64,000 nt of DNA from Proteus vulgaris (GCF_023100685.1 NZ_CP090064.1:3534001-3598000); one strand, 5' to 3'. Shown: positions 50,121 to 60,342, counted from the first letter of the stretch. Notes: generated by a model not told the origin, from the letters alone. Translations and numbers: made by a program.

Positions 50121-52016
50121 TTACACTTCGATGTCAACTTCATCGCCTTTCTCTTGTAACCAATTTCGGCGATCTTCAGAGCGTTTCTTCGCTAACAACA
50201 TATCCATCATGCCTAGGGTTTCTTGATAATTTTCATCATCAATTACCAATTGCACTAAACGGCGCGTATTAGGATCAAGCGTTGTTTCACGTAATTGAAT
50301 TGGGTTCATCTCACCCAAACCTTTAAAGCGCTGTACGTTGGGCTTTCCTTTTTTACGGCTTAAACGTTGTAAAATGGCATTTTTTTCTGATTCATCAAGG
50401 GCATAATGAACTTCTTTACCTAAATCGATACGGTAAAGCGGTGGCATCGCCATATAAACGTGCCCTTGCTTAACAAGCGCAGGGAAATGGCGCACAAATA
50501 AAGCACACAGTAAGGTTGCGATATGTAAACCATCTGAGTCCGCATCCGCAAGGATACAAACTTTACCGTAACGTAATTGGCTTAAATCATCATTATCAGG
50601 ATCCATACCAATCGCTACCGAAATATCATGGACTTCTTGTGACGCTAACACTTCATCTGAAGATACTTCCCATGTATTTAGAATTTTACCACGTAGTGGC
50701 ATAATCGCTTGATACTCACGATCACGCGCTTGTTTCGCTGAGCCTCCTGCAGAGTCTCCTTCAACTAAAAACAGTTCGGTATACCGTAAATCTTGAGAAG
50801 TACAATCAGCCAATTTACCCGGCAATGCTGGCCCTGAAGTGAGTTTCTTTCTCACCACTTTTTTGGCAGCACGCATACGACGTTGAGCGCTACTAATTGC
50901 CATTTCAGCAAGTAATTCACCGACTTGAACATTCTGATTTAGCCATAAGCTAAAAGCATTTTTTACAGCATTTGCAACAAATGCACTGGTTTGTCTTGAG
51001 GAGAGTCGCTCTTTAGTTTGCCCTGCAAATTGAGGATCTTGCATTTTCACTGATAATACATAAGCACAACGCTCCCATGTATCATCGGCAGTTAGTTTAA
51101 GACCTCTTGGTAGTAAATTACGGAATTCACAAAATTCACGCATTGCATCTAACACACCTTGGCGTAAACCATTTACGTGTGTACCACCTTGAACTGTCGG
51201 AATTAAGTTAACATAGCTTTCAGTGAGTAGATCGCCACCTTCAGGCAGCCATAACATAGACCATTCAACCGCTTCGTTATCCCCTTCAAATTTTCCAGTA
51301 AAAGGCTCTTCAGGAAGGCGAATAAATTCAGCGACAGCTTCACTTAAATAATCGGTTAAGCCGTCAGCGTAGCACCAGTTTTCTTGTGTGTTATTCACTT
51401 TATCAACAAAAGAGACATTAACACCGGGACACAATACGGCTTTGGCTTTTAATACGTGAGATAAGCTTTTGGCGGAAAAGCGAGGAACATCAAAATAAGA
51501 GCCATCAGGCCAAAAATGCACACTTGTTCCAGTATCTCGCTTTGCACAAGTTCCAATTTCGTGTAACTCTTCGACTTTGTCGCCATTTTCAAAAGCAATT
51601 TGATAAATCTTACCATCACGACGAACGGTCACTTCAATACGCTTAGAAAGTGCGTTAACAACCGAGATCCCTACACCATGTAGCCCACCGGAAAATTGAT
51701 AGTTTTTATTAGAGAATTTTCCTCCGGCGTGGAGGTGAGCAAGAATTAACTCGATAGCAGAGACCTTAAGTTCAGGATGAATATCGACAGGCATTCCTCG
51801 CCCATTGTCGATAACTTCGATAGATTGGTCTTCATATAAAATGACATCGACCTTCGATGCGTGTCCCGCAAGCGCCTCGTCCACGCTATTATCTATCACT
51901 TCCTGTGCCAAATGGTTCGGTCTAGTCGTATCAGTGTACATGCCAGGACGGCGACGTACTGGTTCTAGACCATTAAGAACCTCAATATCCTTTGCGTTAT
52001 AACTTGATTGAGTCAT
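50121..52016 (-). CDS. parE: DNA topoisomerase IV subunit B
   Basis: ParE supplies the ATPase gate of topoisomerase IV. The 631-aa product (E. coli 630) has a GHKL ATPase domain (DNSVDEALAGH, VIDNGRGMPVDIHP, GLHGVGISVVNALS), a transducer domain, and the TOPRIM domain with EGDSAGGSAKQARDREYQ and DADSDGLHI. The C-terminus ERRNWLQEKGDEVDIEV-like tail is as usual (DRRNWLQEKG). The resistance-associated segment WEVSSDEVLASQEVHD reads as in the E. coli wild type. It is directly upstream of parC, so the two subunits are probably co-transcribed, unlike E. coli where genes intervene. Confidence 0.97.
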   Translation of the reverse strand: MTQSSYNAKDIEVLNGLEPVRRRPGMYTDTTRPNHLAQEVIDNSVDEALAGHASKVDVILYEDQSIEVIDNGRGMPVDIHPELKVSAIELILAHLHAGGKFSNKNYQFSGGLHGVGISVVNALSKRIEVTVRRDGKIYQIAFENGDKVEELHEIGTCAKRDTGTSVHFWPDGSYFDVPRFSAKSLSHVLKAKAVLCPGVNVSFVDKVNNTQENWCYADGLTDYLSEAVAEFIRLPEEPFTGKFEGDNEAVEWSMLWLPEGGDLLTESYVNLIPTVQGGTHVNGLRQGVLDAMREFCEFRNLLPRGLKLTADDTWERCAYVLSVKMQDPQFAGQTKERLSSRQTSAFVANAVKNAFSLWLNQNVQVGELLAEMAISSAQRRMRAAKKVVRKKLTSGPALPGKLADCTSQDLRYTELFLVEGDSAGGSAKQARDREYQAIMPLRGKILNTWEVSSDEVLASQEVHDISVAIGMDPDNDDLSQLRYGKVCILADADSDGLHIATLLCALFVRHFPALVKQGHVYMAMPPLYRIDLGKEVHYALDESEKNAILQRLSRKKGKPNVQRFKGLGEMNPIQLRETTLDPNTRRLVQLVIDDENYQETLGMMDMLLAKKRSEDRRNWLQEKGDEVDIEV

Positions 52017-52139
52017 TGTTTTAATCTGCGGTTCGCTGTTAGAAAATACTGTTTATAATAACAGGTGTTTGCGGCAATATGATATTAATTTTCGGGTAGA
52101 TACATCAACCTACGTTTTACAGGTTAATTAACCGAAAGG

Positions 52140-52715
52140 CTAAATTATCTTTAAAAATTGAATAATTTTCGGAAAAAAACGTTCAAAACCCACAAATGCG
52201 TGATTTCCATCCGATTCTACGGTTTGCCTACACGCGCCAAGATATGAGACAGCTTGACGATAATCAAGTATTTCATCTCCGGTTTGTTGAAGCAACCAAA
52301 TAAGTTCGGGTGATGTAATTACGGGAATACGTAAGGCAAGTAACTCATCCATATGATGAGGTTCTAATTTATACTTTTGATGTGTATAGGGATTTTCGTT
52401 TTCACCCAAGAAATTTTGTAAGAGATCAAAAGGACGAATAGCGGGATTAACAACAACAGCAGGTAAATTAAAACGCTGAGATAACCAGATCGATAAATAG
52501 CCACCTAATGATGAGCCAATTAATCCAAGCTTATCATTTGCACTTTCTTTGACTATTGTTTCAATTAATTGAGCCGCTTCTTTAGGATAAGGTGGCAATT
52601 GAGGCACTATTAATTCAATTTCAGGATGCGTTGCTTCTAACCATTGCCGAAAAGCTTGGGCTTTAGCGGATTTTGGTGAGCTATTAAAGCCATGTAAGTA
52701 AAGAATACGAGACAT
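52140..52715 (-). CDS. yqiA: Esterase YqiA
   Basis: YqiA is a small alpha/beta-hydrolase with esterase activity on short acyl esters; its physiological substrate is unknown. The 191-aa product (E. coli 193) begins MSRILYLHGFNSSPKSAKAQ and has the nucleophile elbow GSSLGGYLS (about residues 67-75), then the acidic and histidine residues in QTGDEILDYRQA and DGNHAFVGFE. It lies 3 bp after cpdA and 123 bp before parE, an order shared with E. coli. Confidence 0.92.
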   Translation of the reverse strand: MSRILYLHGFNSSPKSAKAQAFRQWLEATHPEIELIVPQLPPYPKEAAQLIETIVKESANDKLGLIGSSLGGYLSIWLSQRFNLPAVVVNPAIRPFDLLQNFLGENENPYTHQKYKLEPHHMDELLALRIPVITSPELIWLLQQTGDEILDYRQAVSYLGACRQTVESDGNHAFVGFERFFPKIIQFLKII

Positions 52716-52718
52716 GAC

Positions 52719-53582
52719 TTAATAGCCATCCGCATCAAGATCAGGACAGAATTCAGTGCCTGATAAACGATATACCTGTGTTTCAACTTTACCTTTTTCA
52801 TCCGATGAAAGAGACATTTCTAAATAGCGCCAACCTGGAGAAACCGTATCCAAGGTAAAATTTGTGCAATGAGGGCGAAACTGAATACAAGTCGAAGGCG
52901 TTGCCAACATACGAATACCATTCCACATTTCATCCATTTCTTGATGAATATGACCACAAAGCATCATTTTCACCTGAGTATGGCCTTTTAAGCGCTCAGA
53001 TAATTCTTGAGAGTTTCTTAAACTATGTTGATCTAACCATGTACATCCAGAAGGCATAGGATGATGATGTAACAAAATGATCGTATCCCTGTGTTTTTGG
53101 CTTTCAAGGCAACGTGTTAGCCAATCTAGCTGACAATCTGATAACTCACCATGAGGAACGCCTTGAATTTGGCTATCTAATAACAGCATTTGCCAACTAT
53201 CACCAATCAACACTTGTTTTGCCGACAAAATACCTGCCTGATTTAAAGCATCAATCATCGCAGGTTGATAGTCATGATTACCTGGCAACCAAACACAAGG
53301 TGGTGTTAGTGTTGCAATACCATCAGCGAAATGCTGATAAGCTTCAAAGGTTTGATCTTGAACTAAATCACCTGTCGCAACAATCAAGTCCACCTCAAGC
53401 CCCTGCTCTCTAATTGCATTTAATACCGCATGGTAGCTACGATAGGTATTAATGCCCAGCAGAGTATCCTCCACATTAGCGAAGAGGTGGGTGTCTGTGA
53501 TCTGTAATATTCTTACGGTGTTTTTGTGTTTCACCGATAATTCAAGCTGGCTTTCCAAAAGGTTTCCTTGTTTCACTCTCAT
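52719..53582 (-). CDS. cpdA: 3',5'-cyclic AMP phosphodiesterase CpdA
   Basis: CpdA hydrolyses cAMP and so tunes CRP-dependent gene expression. The 287-aa product (E. coli 275) has the binuclear metallophosphatase motifs in order: ITDTHLF, GDLVQDQT, WLPGNHDYQP, LHHHPMPSGCTWLDQHSLRN and CGHIHQEMD. The N-terminus is about 12 residues longer than in E. coli. E. coli yqiB, which precedes cpdA, is not present here: the 202-bp gap to nudF holds no matching frame. Confidence 0.94.
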   Translation of the reverse strand: MRVKQGNLLESQLELSVKHKNTVRILQITDTHLFANVEDTLLGINTYRSYHAVLNAIREQGLEVDLIVATGDLVQDQTFEAYQHFADGIATLTPPCVWLPGNHDYQPAMIDALNQAGILSAKQVLIGDSWQMLLLDSQIQGVPHGELSDCQLDWLTRCLESQKHRDTIILLHHHPMPSGCTWLDQHSLRNSQELSERLKGHTQVKMMLCGHIHQEMDEMWNGIRMLATPSTCIQFRPHCTNFTLDTVSPGWRYLEMSLSSDEKGKVETQVYRLSGTEFCPDLDADGY

Positions 53583-53784
53583 TAGCCGTTATGTTAACGT
53601 ATTTTCGTAGTAAAGATCTGCCAACCAATACACATTTCAAAAGATTAGTGAGAAATATTCTCGCTTTCAGTCACGTTTTTTTCACTTCATTTTACAATTT
53701 AATTCATTTGATATCGTATACTTAGAGATAGTTACTCTACTTGATAATATCGTTAAAAACACCCTTTAACCGTTTATTAATGCA

Positions 53785-54420
53785 TTAAATTACTGACCAA
53801 CGCTCTCTTAGTGCAATATGATGAAGTTGTAACCATTGCAGAGCAATAACAGATGCTGCATTATCAATAACGCCTTCTTCAACCCAACGATAGGCTTGTT
53901 CTCGGCTCACTACATGAACACGAATATCTTCGTTCTCACACGCTAACCCATGAATACCTTTTGCCGTTGTTGCATCAACTTCGCCAACATAGACATGCAT
54001 TCTTTCACTGGTGCCACCAGGACTAGAAAGATAACTAATAATTGGCTCACATCGCCCAACAATAACGCCCGCTTCTTCTTGGGCTTCGCGCCTAACAACG
54101 TCTTCTGGGCTTTCCCCTTGTTCGACCATACCGGCAATCACTTCTAGCAACCAAGGTGTCTCACTGGTTTCATACGCAGGAATACGAATTTGCTCAATTA
54201 ATACAACTTCATCACGTTTAGGATCATAAGCTAACAAAACCCCCGCATTGCCTCGCTCAAAGACTTCACGTTTAACTTCTTCACTCCATCCACCTTCAAA
54301 AAGGCGATGTTTAAAGCGGTACTCAGTCATACGGAAAAAGCCTTTATATAAATCTCTTTGAGAGAGCAATTTCACGTCTTCACGACCGTATAAAAATGGT
54401 ATATTTTCCCTTTTCTTCAT
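53785..54420 (-). CDS. nudF: ADP-ribose pyrophosphatase NudF
   Basis: NudF cleaves ADP-ribose to AMP and ribose-5-phosphate and limits accidental protein ADP-ribosylation. The 211-aa product (E. coli 209) contains the Nudix box GMVEQGESPEDVVRREAQEEAG (about residues 96-117) preceded by the family's ILLYDP-type strand (VLLAYDPKRDEVVLIEQIRIP). It is divergent from tolC across 213 bp, as in E. coli. Confidence 0.95.
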   Translation of the reverse strand: MKKRENIPFLYGREDVKLLSQRDLYKGFFRMTEYRFKHRLFEGGWSEEVKREVFERGNAGVLLAYDPKRDEVVLIEQIRIPAYETSETPWLLEVIAGMVEQGESPEDVVRREAQEEAGVIVGRCEPIISYLSSPGGTSERMHVYVGEVDATTAKGIHGLACENEDIRVHVVSREQAYRWVEEGVIDNAASVIALQWLQLHHIALRERWSVI

Positions 54421-54528
54421 ACAATGTTCCTTAAGTTACATTTAAGAGTCTTTTTATTGCTTACGTTTAATACAGATTTAAAGAAATTTGCCAACAATTC
54501 ATGTAAAGTTAATCTAAAATAAAAGGAT

Positions 54529-54548
54529 ATGGCACAAATGGCTACCCC
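54529..54548 (+). promoter_or_regulatory. Candidate MarA/SoxS/Rob box upstream of tolC
   Basis: ATGGCACAAATGGCTACCCC fits the marbox pattern AYnGCACnnWnnRYYAAAY with two mismatches, both in the terminal AAA block. It lies about 86 bp before the tolC start, with a possible -10 TAGAAT near 54570. E. coli tolC is controlled through a marbox, so the site is plausible but unproven. Confidence 0.4.
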
Positions 54549-54633
54549 TACTTAGGGAAACAATCTGCTAGAATTATCCCCAATCAAGATTAACAGAGGC
54601 AACTCAGCGAAACTGTTGCAACAAGGAATTAAA

Positions 54634-56028
54634 ATGAAAAAACTGCTCTCTCTTTTGGTCACGATGAGTTTGGCAGGATTCAGCACTGCAAGCCAGGCTG
54701 AGGATCTGCTTCAAGTTTATCAAAAAGCAAAGGACAGTAACCCTGAGTTACGCAAGTCATTAGCTGAAAGAAATCAAGCTTTTGAAAAAATTAATGAAGC
54801 TCGTGGATCATTATTACCACAATTAGGATTAGGTGCATCCGCAGATTATAAAAGCGGCTACCGTGACGCAAGAGATACCGAATCCAATTCTATTGGTGCA
54901 AGTTTAACGCTAACTCAAAGTGTGTTTAACATGGCGTTATGGCGCCAATTAAACATTCAAGAAAAAACAGCGGGCATGAGTGATGTCACTTACCAAACAA
55001 GTCAGCAAAAGCTGATTTTAGACACTGCTACCGCTTACTTTGATGTTTTACGTGCTATTGATTCATTATCATTTATTGAAGCGCAAAAAGAACAAGTTTA
55101 CCGCCAGTTAGATCAAACAACTCAACGTTTTAACGTAGGTTTAGTCGCAATTACTGACGTACAAAATGCGCGTGCTAATTATGATAGCGTACTGGCACAA
55201 GAAGTAGCGGGTCGAAATCAATTAGATAACGCATTAGAGAAACTGCGCCAAGTTAGTGGTATCTATTATATTAATCTAGCATCACTGAACATCAGCCGTT
55301 TTTCAACAACTTCACCAGATTCTATTGAGAAACTGTTAAAAGATGCCGAAGAACGTAACTTAAGTTTATTGAGCGCACGTTTAGGTCAAGATTTAGCTCG
55401 CGAAAATATTCGTTTAGCGCAATCAGGTCACTTACCAACTGTAGACTTAAATGCATCAACTGGCGTATCAAATAGCCATAATCATGGTAGTGCATTACCA
55501 CCAGCAGATGTTAGTAGCCGTAATAGTTACAGTGGTCAAAATAGCATTGGTTTGTCTGTTAGCATCCCTCTGTATACTGGTGGCAGAACAAGCTCACAAG
55601 TTGAACAAGCACAATATGGCTTTACAAGTGCAAGCGAACAATTAGAGTCGGTTTATCGCTCTATTGTCCAAATCGCGCGCTCTTCTTATAACAATATTTC
55701 TGCATCAATCAGTAGCATCAAAGCGTATCAACAAGTTGTTGTTTCTGCACAAAGTTCATTAGATGCAACTGAAGCGGGTTATCAAGTGGGTACTCGTACT
55801 ATTGTTGATGTGTTGAATGCCACAACAACGCTTTATGATGCAAAACAGAAATTATCTAACGCACGTTATGACTATTTAATTAACCAATTAAATATTGAAT
55901 ACGCGCGTGGCACATTAAACGAGAATGACTTAATTCAGCTTAATAATGCACTAGGAGAAGAAGTTTCAACTTCACCAGATAACATTATTCGCCCGTTAAC
56001 AAGCCCTGCTCTTAACGTTGCGCCTTGA
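54634..56028 (+). CDS. tolC: Outer-membrane efflux channel TolC
   Basis: TolC is the trimeric outer-membrane exit duct for RND and MFS efflux pumps and type I secretion. The start is the ATG at 54634 (MKKLLSLLVTMSLAGFSTASQA), giving a Sec signal peptide and AAGGA 6-10 bp upstream; a TTG six codons earlier is rejected. The 464-aa product has two OEP repeats (about 25-215 and 235-430), with mirrored segments such as AFEKINEARGSLLPQLGLGA and ENIRLAQSGHLPTVDLNAST. The C-terminal extension is short compared with E. coli (493 aa). A strong terminator follows. Confidence 0.96.
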   Translation: MKKLLSLLVTMSLAGFSTASQAEDLLQVYQKAKDSNPELRKSLAERNQAFEKINEARGSLLPQLGLGASADYKSGYRDARDTESNSIGASLTLTQSVFNMALWRQLNIQEKTAGMSDVTYQTSQQKLILDTATAYFDVLRAIDSLSFIEAQKEQVYRQLDQTTQRFNVGLVAITDVQNARANYDSVLAQEVAGRNQLDNALEKLRQVSGIYYINLASLNISRFSTTSPDSIEKLLKDAEERNLSLLSARLGQDLARENIRLAQSGHLPTVDLNASTGVSNSHNHGSALPPADVSSRNSYSGQNSIGLSVSIPLYTGGRTSSQVEQAQYGFTSASEQLESVYRSIVQIARSSYNNISASISSIKAYQQVVVSAQSSLDATEAGYQVGTRTIVDVLNATTTLYDAKQKLSNARYDYLINQLNIEYARGTLNENDLIQLNNALGEEVSTSPDNIIRPLTSPALNVAP

Positions 56029-56064
56029 TCGTGAATTAAGAAATTAATTAGTTTCTTATAATAA

Positions 56065-56104
56065 AAAACCGCTTTCAGCAATAAACTGATAAGCGGTTTT
56101 TTTT
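56065..56104 (+). terminator. Terminator downstream of tolC
   Basis: A 10-bp stem AAAACCGCTT/AAGCGGTTTT (56065-56074 with 56091-56100), extendable inside by TCAG/CTGA, followed by TTTT. It separates tolC from ygiB. Confidence 0.85.
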
Positions 56105-56370
56105 ATGCTTTCTCTTCACATAAGATATTGTGTTATGAATTAAATTAAGATCTCAACAATATCTATATTCTTGTATTAACAAATACCTTAATCACAATTA
56201 GGTTAAAAAGAGAGGATTTACCTAATTTCATTACTCTTAACCTTATAAAGATCACAAATTTCTGGTTATCCTTGATGATTAGGTGTTTCTTATTTATTTT
56301 CTAGACTATTTAACCTATCCTAGCTTTTATTTTGAACGTTTTACCTTTTATGGATCTTACCAATATGCCA

Positions 56371-57093
56371 ATGAAACGTACCAAATCGATTAATCGTGAT
56401 GCTTTTCGTAAAGCATTCCGTCCTTATCGTCTGGCGCCTGTTGCAATCGCCATCACTGCTGTATTCGCGCTTTCAGGATGTGAAGAGAGCGACGAGACAG
56501 TTTCACTGTATATGAACGCACAAGAATGTGCTCAAGCGAATCCGTCACAAGCGGCACAGTGTGAAGACTCTTATCGCACTGCATTGCAAGAAGCGCAGCG
56601 TACAGCACCTAAATACGCCACATTAGAAGACTGCGTAGCTGAATTCGGTGATGCTCAATGTACTCAAACTGCGTCTATTGATGGACAGCCTGTTAGTACT
56701 GAAAATGCCAATAATTTAAACCCAGACAGCTCACAAATGGCACAAGCTAATTCAGGTGGTAGCTTCTTTATGCCATTAATGGCGGGCTATATGATGGGTC
56801 GTCTTATGGGTGGTGGCGCACCAGCACAACCACTGTTTAGCTCGCGTAATCCAACAAGCCCTGCAAACGGTAAATTTGTGGATGCAACAGGCCGTAACTA
56901 TGGTCCTGCGGTTGGTGGTCGTCAAATGAACGTACCAAAAACAGCAATGACGCCAAAACCATCAACAACCTCAACGGTAACTCGAGGTGGCTTCGGTAAT
57001 ACAGTATCAAGACAAGCTGCGGCTCAGCGTACCAGTGCAACGAATAATAACCGTAGCTCAACCGGTTCATCTTCTTACCGTTCAGGTGGCTAA
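56371..57093 (+). CDS. ygiB: YgiB family putative lipoprotein (DUF1190)
   Basis: The start chosen is the ATG at 56371 ([23 protein letters not shown]), which matches E. coli; a 13-codon extension upstream lacks support. The 240-aa product (E. coli 223) has a signal sequence with lipobox LSGC (Cys at about 37), several paired cysteines ([24 protein letters not shown]), a Met/Gly-rich membrane-like stretch ([17 protein letters not shown]) and a Ser/Thr/Arg-rich tail. Function unknown. It is paired with ygiC 8 bp downstream. Confidence 0.93.
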   Translation: MKRTKSINRDAFRKAFRPYRLAPVAIAITAVFALSGCEESDETVSLYMNAQECAQANPSQAAQCEDSYRTALQEAQRTAPKYATLEDCVAEFGDAQCTQTASIDGQPVSTENANNLNPDSSQMAQANSGGSFFMPLMAGYMMGRLMGGGAPAQPLFSSRNPTSPANGKFVDATGRNYGPAVGGRQMNVPKTAMTPKPSTTSTVTRGGFGNTVSRQAAAQRTSATNNNRSSTGSSSYRSGG

Positions 57094-57101
57094 TTAACAC
57101 C

Positions 57102-58265
57102 ATGAAACGCGAAAATATTATTGAACGCCCGGATTGGCGAGAAAAAGCAACGGAATTTGGCTTTAACTTTCATACCATGTATGGCGAGCCTTATTGGTCT
57201 GAAGATGCTTATTATCAATTCTCAATGGATGAAGTTGAAACTCTAGAAGAAACCACGGAAGAGCTTCATCAGATGTGCTTACAAGTCGCGGATAAAGTGG
57301 CGAACAGTGAAGAGTTGCTAACTCGTTTTCAAATCCCGCGTCACTGCTGGGATTTTGTGCGTGACTCTTGGAAATCATCGCAACCTTCACTCTATTCACG
57401 TCTTGATTTAGCCTATGACGGTAAAAGCCCAGCAAAACTGTTAGAAAATAATGCAGATACTCCAACCTCACTGTATGAATCTGCTTTTTTTCAATGGATC
57501 TGGCTTGAAGATCAAGTTAAGGCTGGCCGTTTACCGCAAAATGCAGATCAATTTAACAGTATTCAAGAAAAGTTAATTGATCGCTTTGCTGAGCTTCGTG
57601 ATCAATACGGAATGCGTTATCTGCATATGTCTTGCTGCCAAGACACTGAAGAAGATCGCGGTACAGTTCAATATTTACAAGATTGTGCCGAAGAAGCCCA
57701 AGTAACAACTGATTTTGTCTTTATTGAAGATCTGGGTTTAGGTGAGCGTGGTGAATTAACTGATCTGCAAGATCAGATAATCAGCAACATGTTTAAGCTT
57801 TACCCTTGGGAATTTATGTTCCGTGAAGACTTCTCAACTAAACTGGCTGATGCTGGTATTCGTTGGTTAGAACCTTCTTGGAAGAGCATTATCTCAAATA
57901 AAGCATTATTACCAATGCTTTGGGAAATGTTCCCTAATCACCCTAATCTGCTACCTGCTTATTTCTATGAAGGTAAAGCGCCTGATTCATTATCACGTTA
58001 TGTTATCAAGCCACTGTTTTCACGCGAAGGTGCAAATATTCGTATTGTTGAAAACGGCAAGGATATCGCTGTCGCAGATGGCCCTTACGGTGAAGAAGGT
58101 TTTATTGTCCAAGATTTTCATCCGTTGCCGAAGTTTGGTGATAGCTATACCTTAATTGGCAGCTGGCTGGTTAATGATCAATCTGCGGGTATATGCATCA
58201 GAGAAGATAGAGAGCTTATCACACAAGATCTCTCACGCTTCTATCCGCATATTATTTTAGATTGA
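57102..58265 (+). CDS. ygiC: ATP-grasp protein YgiC (glutathionylspermidine synthase-like)
   Basis: YgiC belongs to the synthetase half of the glutathionylspermidine synthase family but lacks the amidase domain. In vitro work on the E. coli homologues did not show that activity, so the true ligase substrate is unknown. The 387-aa product (E. coli 386) has the family motifs [56 protein letters not shown] and the ATP-grasp elements [11 protein letters not shown] and [19 protein letters not shown]. It forms a two-gene operon with ygiB and ends in a terminator. Confidence 0.93.
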   Translation: MKRENIIERPDWREKATEFGFNFHTMYGEPYWSEDAYYQFSMDEVETLEETTEELHQMCLQVADKVANSEELLTRFQIPRHCWDFVRDSWKSSQPSLYSRLDLAYDGKSPAKLLENNADTPTSLYESAFFQWIWLEDQVKAGRLPQNADQFNSIQEKLIDRFAELRDQYGMRYLHMSCCQDTEEDRGTVQYLQDCAEEAQVTTDFVFIEDLGLGERGELTDLQDQIISNMFKLYPWEFMFREDFSTKLADAGIRWLEPSWKSIISNKALLPMLWEMFPNHPNLLPAYFYEGKAPDSLSRYVIKPLFSREGANIRIVENGKDIAVADGPYGEEGFIVQDFHPLPKFGDSYTLIGSWLVNDQSAGICIREDRELITQDLSRFYPHIILD

Positions 58266-58289
58266 TAGAAATCTTAAAATTATATTGAG

Positions 58290-58324
58290 CACCTTATTGC
58301 TTGTTAGCGGTAAGGTGTTTTTTT
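58290..58324 (+). terminator. Terminator downstream of ygiC
   Basis: A 7-bp stem CACCTTA/TAAGGTG (58290-58296 with 58311-58317), 14-nt loop, followed by seven Ts. It lies 24 bp past the ygiC stop. The remaining DNA to 58534 is AT-rich and holds no supported gene. Confidence 0.8.
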
Positions 58325-58534
58325 ATTCAAAATAGCTTTCTATTTTGATGATTTCAATATAAGACTATATTCCAGAGATGATCATATCCATAGCAGACAC
58401 TATTGCTGTATGGATCTCAGGCCTAACACACAATATAAACAAAATGTTAAGTATATTAATTATATCTATATAGAAAATTGAAAAGGTTAATAACGAGGGA
58501 AATATAATGAGTCGATACATTATATTTAATTTAA

Positions 58535-58570
58535 AAAAGGCCAAATTCCATAAAATGAATTTGGCCTTTT
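58535..58570. terminator. Bidirectional terminator downstream of ygiD
   Basis: A 14-bp perfect stem AAAAGGCCAAATTC/GAATTTGGCCTTTT (58535-58548 with 58557-58570), 8-nt loop, T/A-rich flanks on both sides. It lies 30 bp past the ygiD stop (minus). Confidence 0.85.
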
Positions 58571-58600
58571 ATTTATATCAATAGGTTTTATTGGATGGTT

Positions 58601-59386
58601 TTATCCAATTTGAAACGTCATCATACTTAGTGATTTATTCACAATATCATTATTCAGCACTGTTGCCTTTTCACCCGCTTGTTTTAAACCTAATAGATAC
58701 AAAACAGGCAAAAAATGATCGGGAGTGGGATGTGACAATCTCCCTTCTTCTGTTGATAAAATCGTAAATAACGCTTCTGGTACCTTATCGCTTTGTAAAC
58801 TATTTTCGACTGTCTCATTAAAAGCCAATGCCCAAGGATAAGGTGTCGCATCGCTATTTTGCCAGTCCATCATTCTTAAATTGTGAACGATATTACCGCT
58901 ACCAATAATTAAGACGCCTTCTTTACGTAATTCAACCAGCTTTTTTCCTAACTCATAATGCCATTGCGCTGATTGGTGTGCATCAATACTTAATTGAACA
59001 ACAGGAATATTCGCGTTGGGATACATTTTTTCGAGTATCCCCCAACTTCCATGATCTAATCCCCATTGATCCATATCGAGTTTTAATTTAATCGGATCAA
59101 TAAGATCTTCAATCAGCGCAGCTAAACCTATCGAACCTCGCGCTGGATATTCTATCGCATATAATTCTGCAGGAAATCCATAAAAATCATGAATTGTCTT
59201 TGGTTGCGACATTGCCGTTACATAAGTTCCATCGGTATACCAATGGGCAGAAATCACTAAAATCGCTTTAGGTTGAGGAAGTGTTTCCCCTAATTTTGAC
59301 CAGAGGCGAGTATATGTATTGTCTTCTAATACATTCATTGGGCTACCATGCCCAATAAACAGCGCTGGCATCATTTTTGTGTCCAT
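58601..59386 (-). CDS. ygiD: 4,5-DOPA dioxygenase extradiol-type protein YgiD
   Basis: YgiD is a zinc-dependent LigB-fold dioxygenase. The E. coli homologue opens the ring of L-DOPA in vitro; the natural role is unknown. The ATG at 59386 is chosen because AGAGGTG directly upstream is its ribosome binding site, which makes the in-frame GTG at 59392 part of that site. The 261-aa product has the metal ligands in IGHGSPMN and ISAHWYTDGT, and further His in LIIGSGNIVHN and the C-terminal HPTPDHFLP. E. coli zupT, next to ygiD there, is absent. Confidence 0.92.
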   Translation of the reverse strand: MDTKMMPALFIGHGSPMNVLEDNTYTRLWSKLGETLPQPKAILVISAHWYTDGTYVTAMSQPKTIHDFYGFPAELYAIEYPARGSIGLAALIEDLIDPIKLKLDMDQWGLDHGSWGILEKMYPNANIPVVQLSIDAHQSAQWHYELGKKLVELRKEGVLIIGSGNIVHNLRMMDWQNSDATPYPWALAFNETVENSLQSDKVPEALFTILSTEEGRLSHPTPDHFLPVLYLLGLKQAGEKATVLNNDIVNKSLSMMTFQIG

Positions 59387-59488
59387 AATCACCTCTTATG
59401 GCTTGTGATCTTATGGCGTTAGCATAGCGCCTTCTTACTTGAAATATAGTCAAAGAAGTATGAAATAGTTATTCAAAAAATATGAAAA

Positions 59489-59516
59489 AAGCCACCTAAG
59501 TTTCCTTAAGTGGCTT
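59489..59516 (-). terminator. Terminator downstream of ribB
   Basis: An 11- to 12-bp near-perfect stem around AGCCAC...GTGGCT (59489-59516), followed on the minus strand by a run of six Ts. It lies about 47 bp past the ribB stop. Confidence 0.8.
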
Positions 59517-59562
59517 GAATAAGTGTGTGTGTGTTTTCAGTGTCGGTTATAACATGTTAATT

Positions 59563-60216
59563 TCAGCCAGCTTTTTTCTCCTCACGAAGACGATAAGCCA
59601 CTAAATCTTCAATAGTTAACACAGGCATATTGTGCTTTTTAGCAAAAGTAATCACTTCAGGTGCTCTTGCCATTGTGCCATCGTCATTGGTTAATTCGCA
59701 TAACACTGCAACTGGTTTAAAACCAGCTAATGTTGCTAAATCAATTGACGCTTCTGTGTGTCCTCCACGAGTCAATACACCACCAGGTTGGCCTCGTAAT
59801 GGGAATACATGGCCTGGACGATTTAAATCACTTGGTTTTGCATTGTCAGCAGCAGCTGCACGTACTGTGGTTAAACGATCAGATGCTGAAACACCTGTTG
59901 TTACACCTTGTGCCGCTTCAATCGTTACTGTAAATGCTGTATGGAAATGACTAGTGTTATTTTCCACCATCATAGGCAAATCAAGTTGCTGGCGGCGTTC
60001 TTCTGTAATGCATAAACACACAATGCCACTACCATGACGAATAGACATCGCCATTTGTTCTGTGGTCATCGTTTCTGCTGCGAAAATCATATCGCCTTCA
60101 TTTTCGCGGTTCTCGTCGTCGAGCACCATCACGCCTTTACCAGCACGAAGGGCTTCAAGAGCAAGTTCAACACGCTCAAATGGATTACCGAATTCGGAAA
60201 GTAGCGTCTGATTCAT
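59563..60216 (-). CDS. ribB: 3,4-dihydroxy-2-butanone 4-phosphate synthase
   Basis: RibB turns ribulose-5-phosphate into the four-carbon unit of riboflavin. The 217-aa product equals the E. coli length. The motifs [62 protein letters not shown] and the catalytic [14 protein letters not shown] are all present. The gene stands alone behind an FMN riboswitch leader of about 280 nt, so end-product FMN should repress it. It is divergent from ubiK, as in E. coli. Confidence 0.97.
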   Translation of the reverse strand: MNQTLLSEFGNPFERVELALEALRAGKGVMVLDDENRENEGDMIFAAETMTTEQMAMSIRHGSGIVCLCITEERRQQLDLPMMVENNTSHFHTAFTVTIEAAQGVTTGVSASDRLTTVRAAAADNAKPSDLNRPGHVFPLRGQPGGVLTRGGHTEASIDLATLAGFKPVAVLCELTNDDGTMARAPEVITFAKKHNMPVLTIEDLVAYRLREEKKAG

Positions 60217-60342
60217 GGTAAAAAAACCTCAATAATTAATGAAAGTTACCAGAACCAGGGCAGTCTTAGGAGTGGATCTCTGCTTAATAAAAAACATAAG
60301 CAGAAACAACAGGAATGGATACAATGATCCTACTGATGCTAT

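Noticed and set aside
58507..58584. 25-codon plus-strand ORF with GAGGGAA upstream
   Set aside because: It reads straight through the perfect 14-bp terminator stem of ygiD, so the base pattern is dictated by the hairpin rather than by a peptide; kept only as a note.
60200..60290. An 18-codon frame on the minus strand between the FMN aptamer and ribB (MFFIKQRSTPKT...)
   Set aside because: No ribosome binding site ahead of the ATG and the sequence is better explained as leader hairpin.
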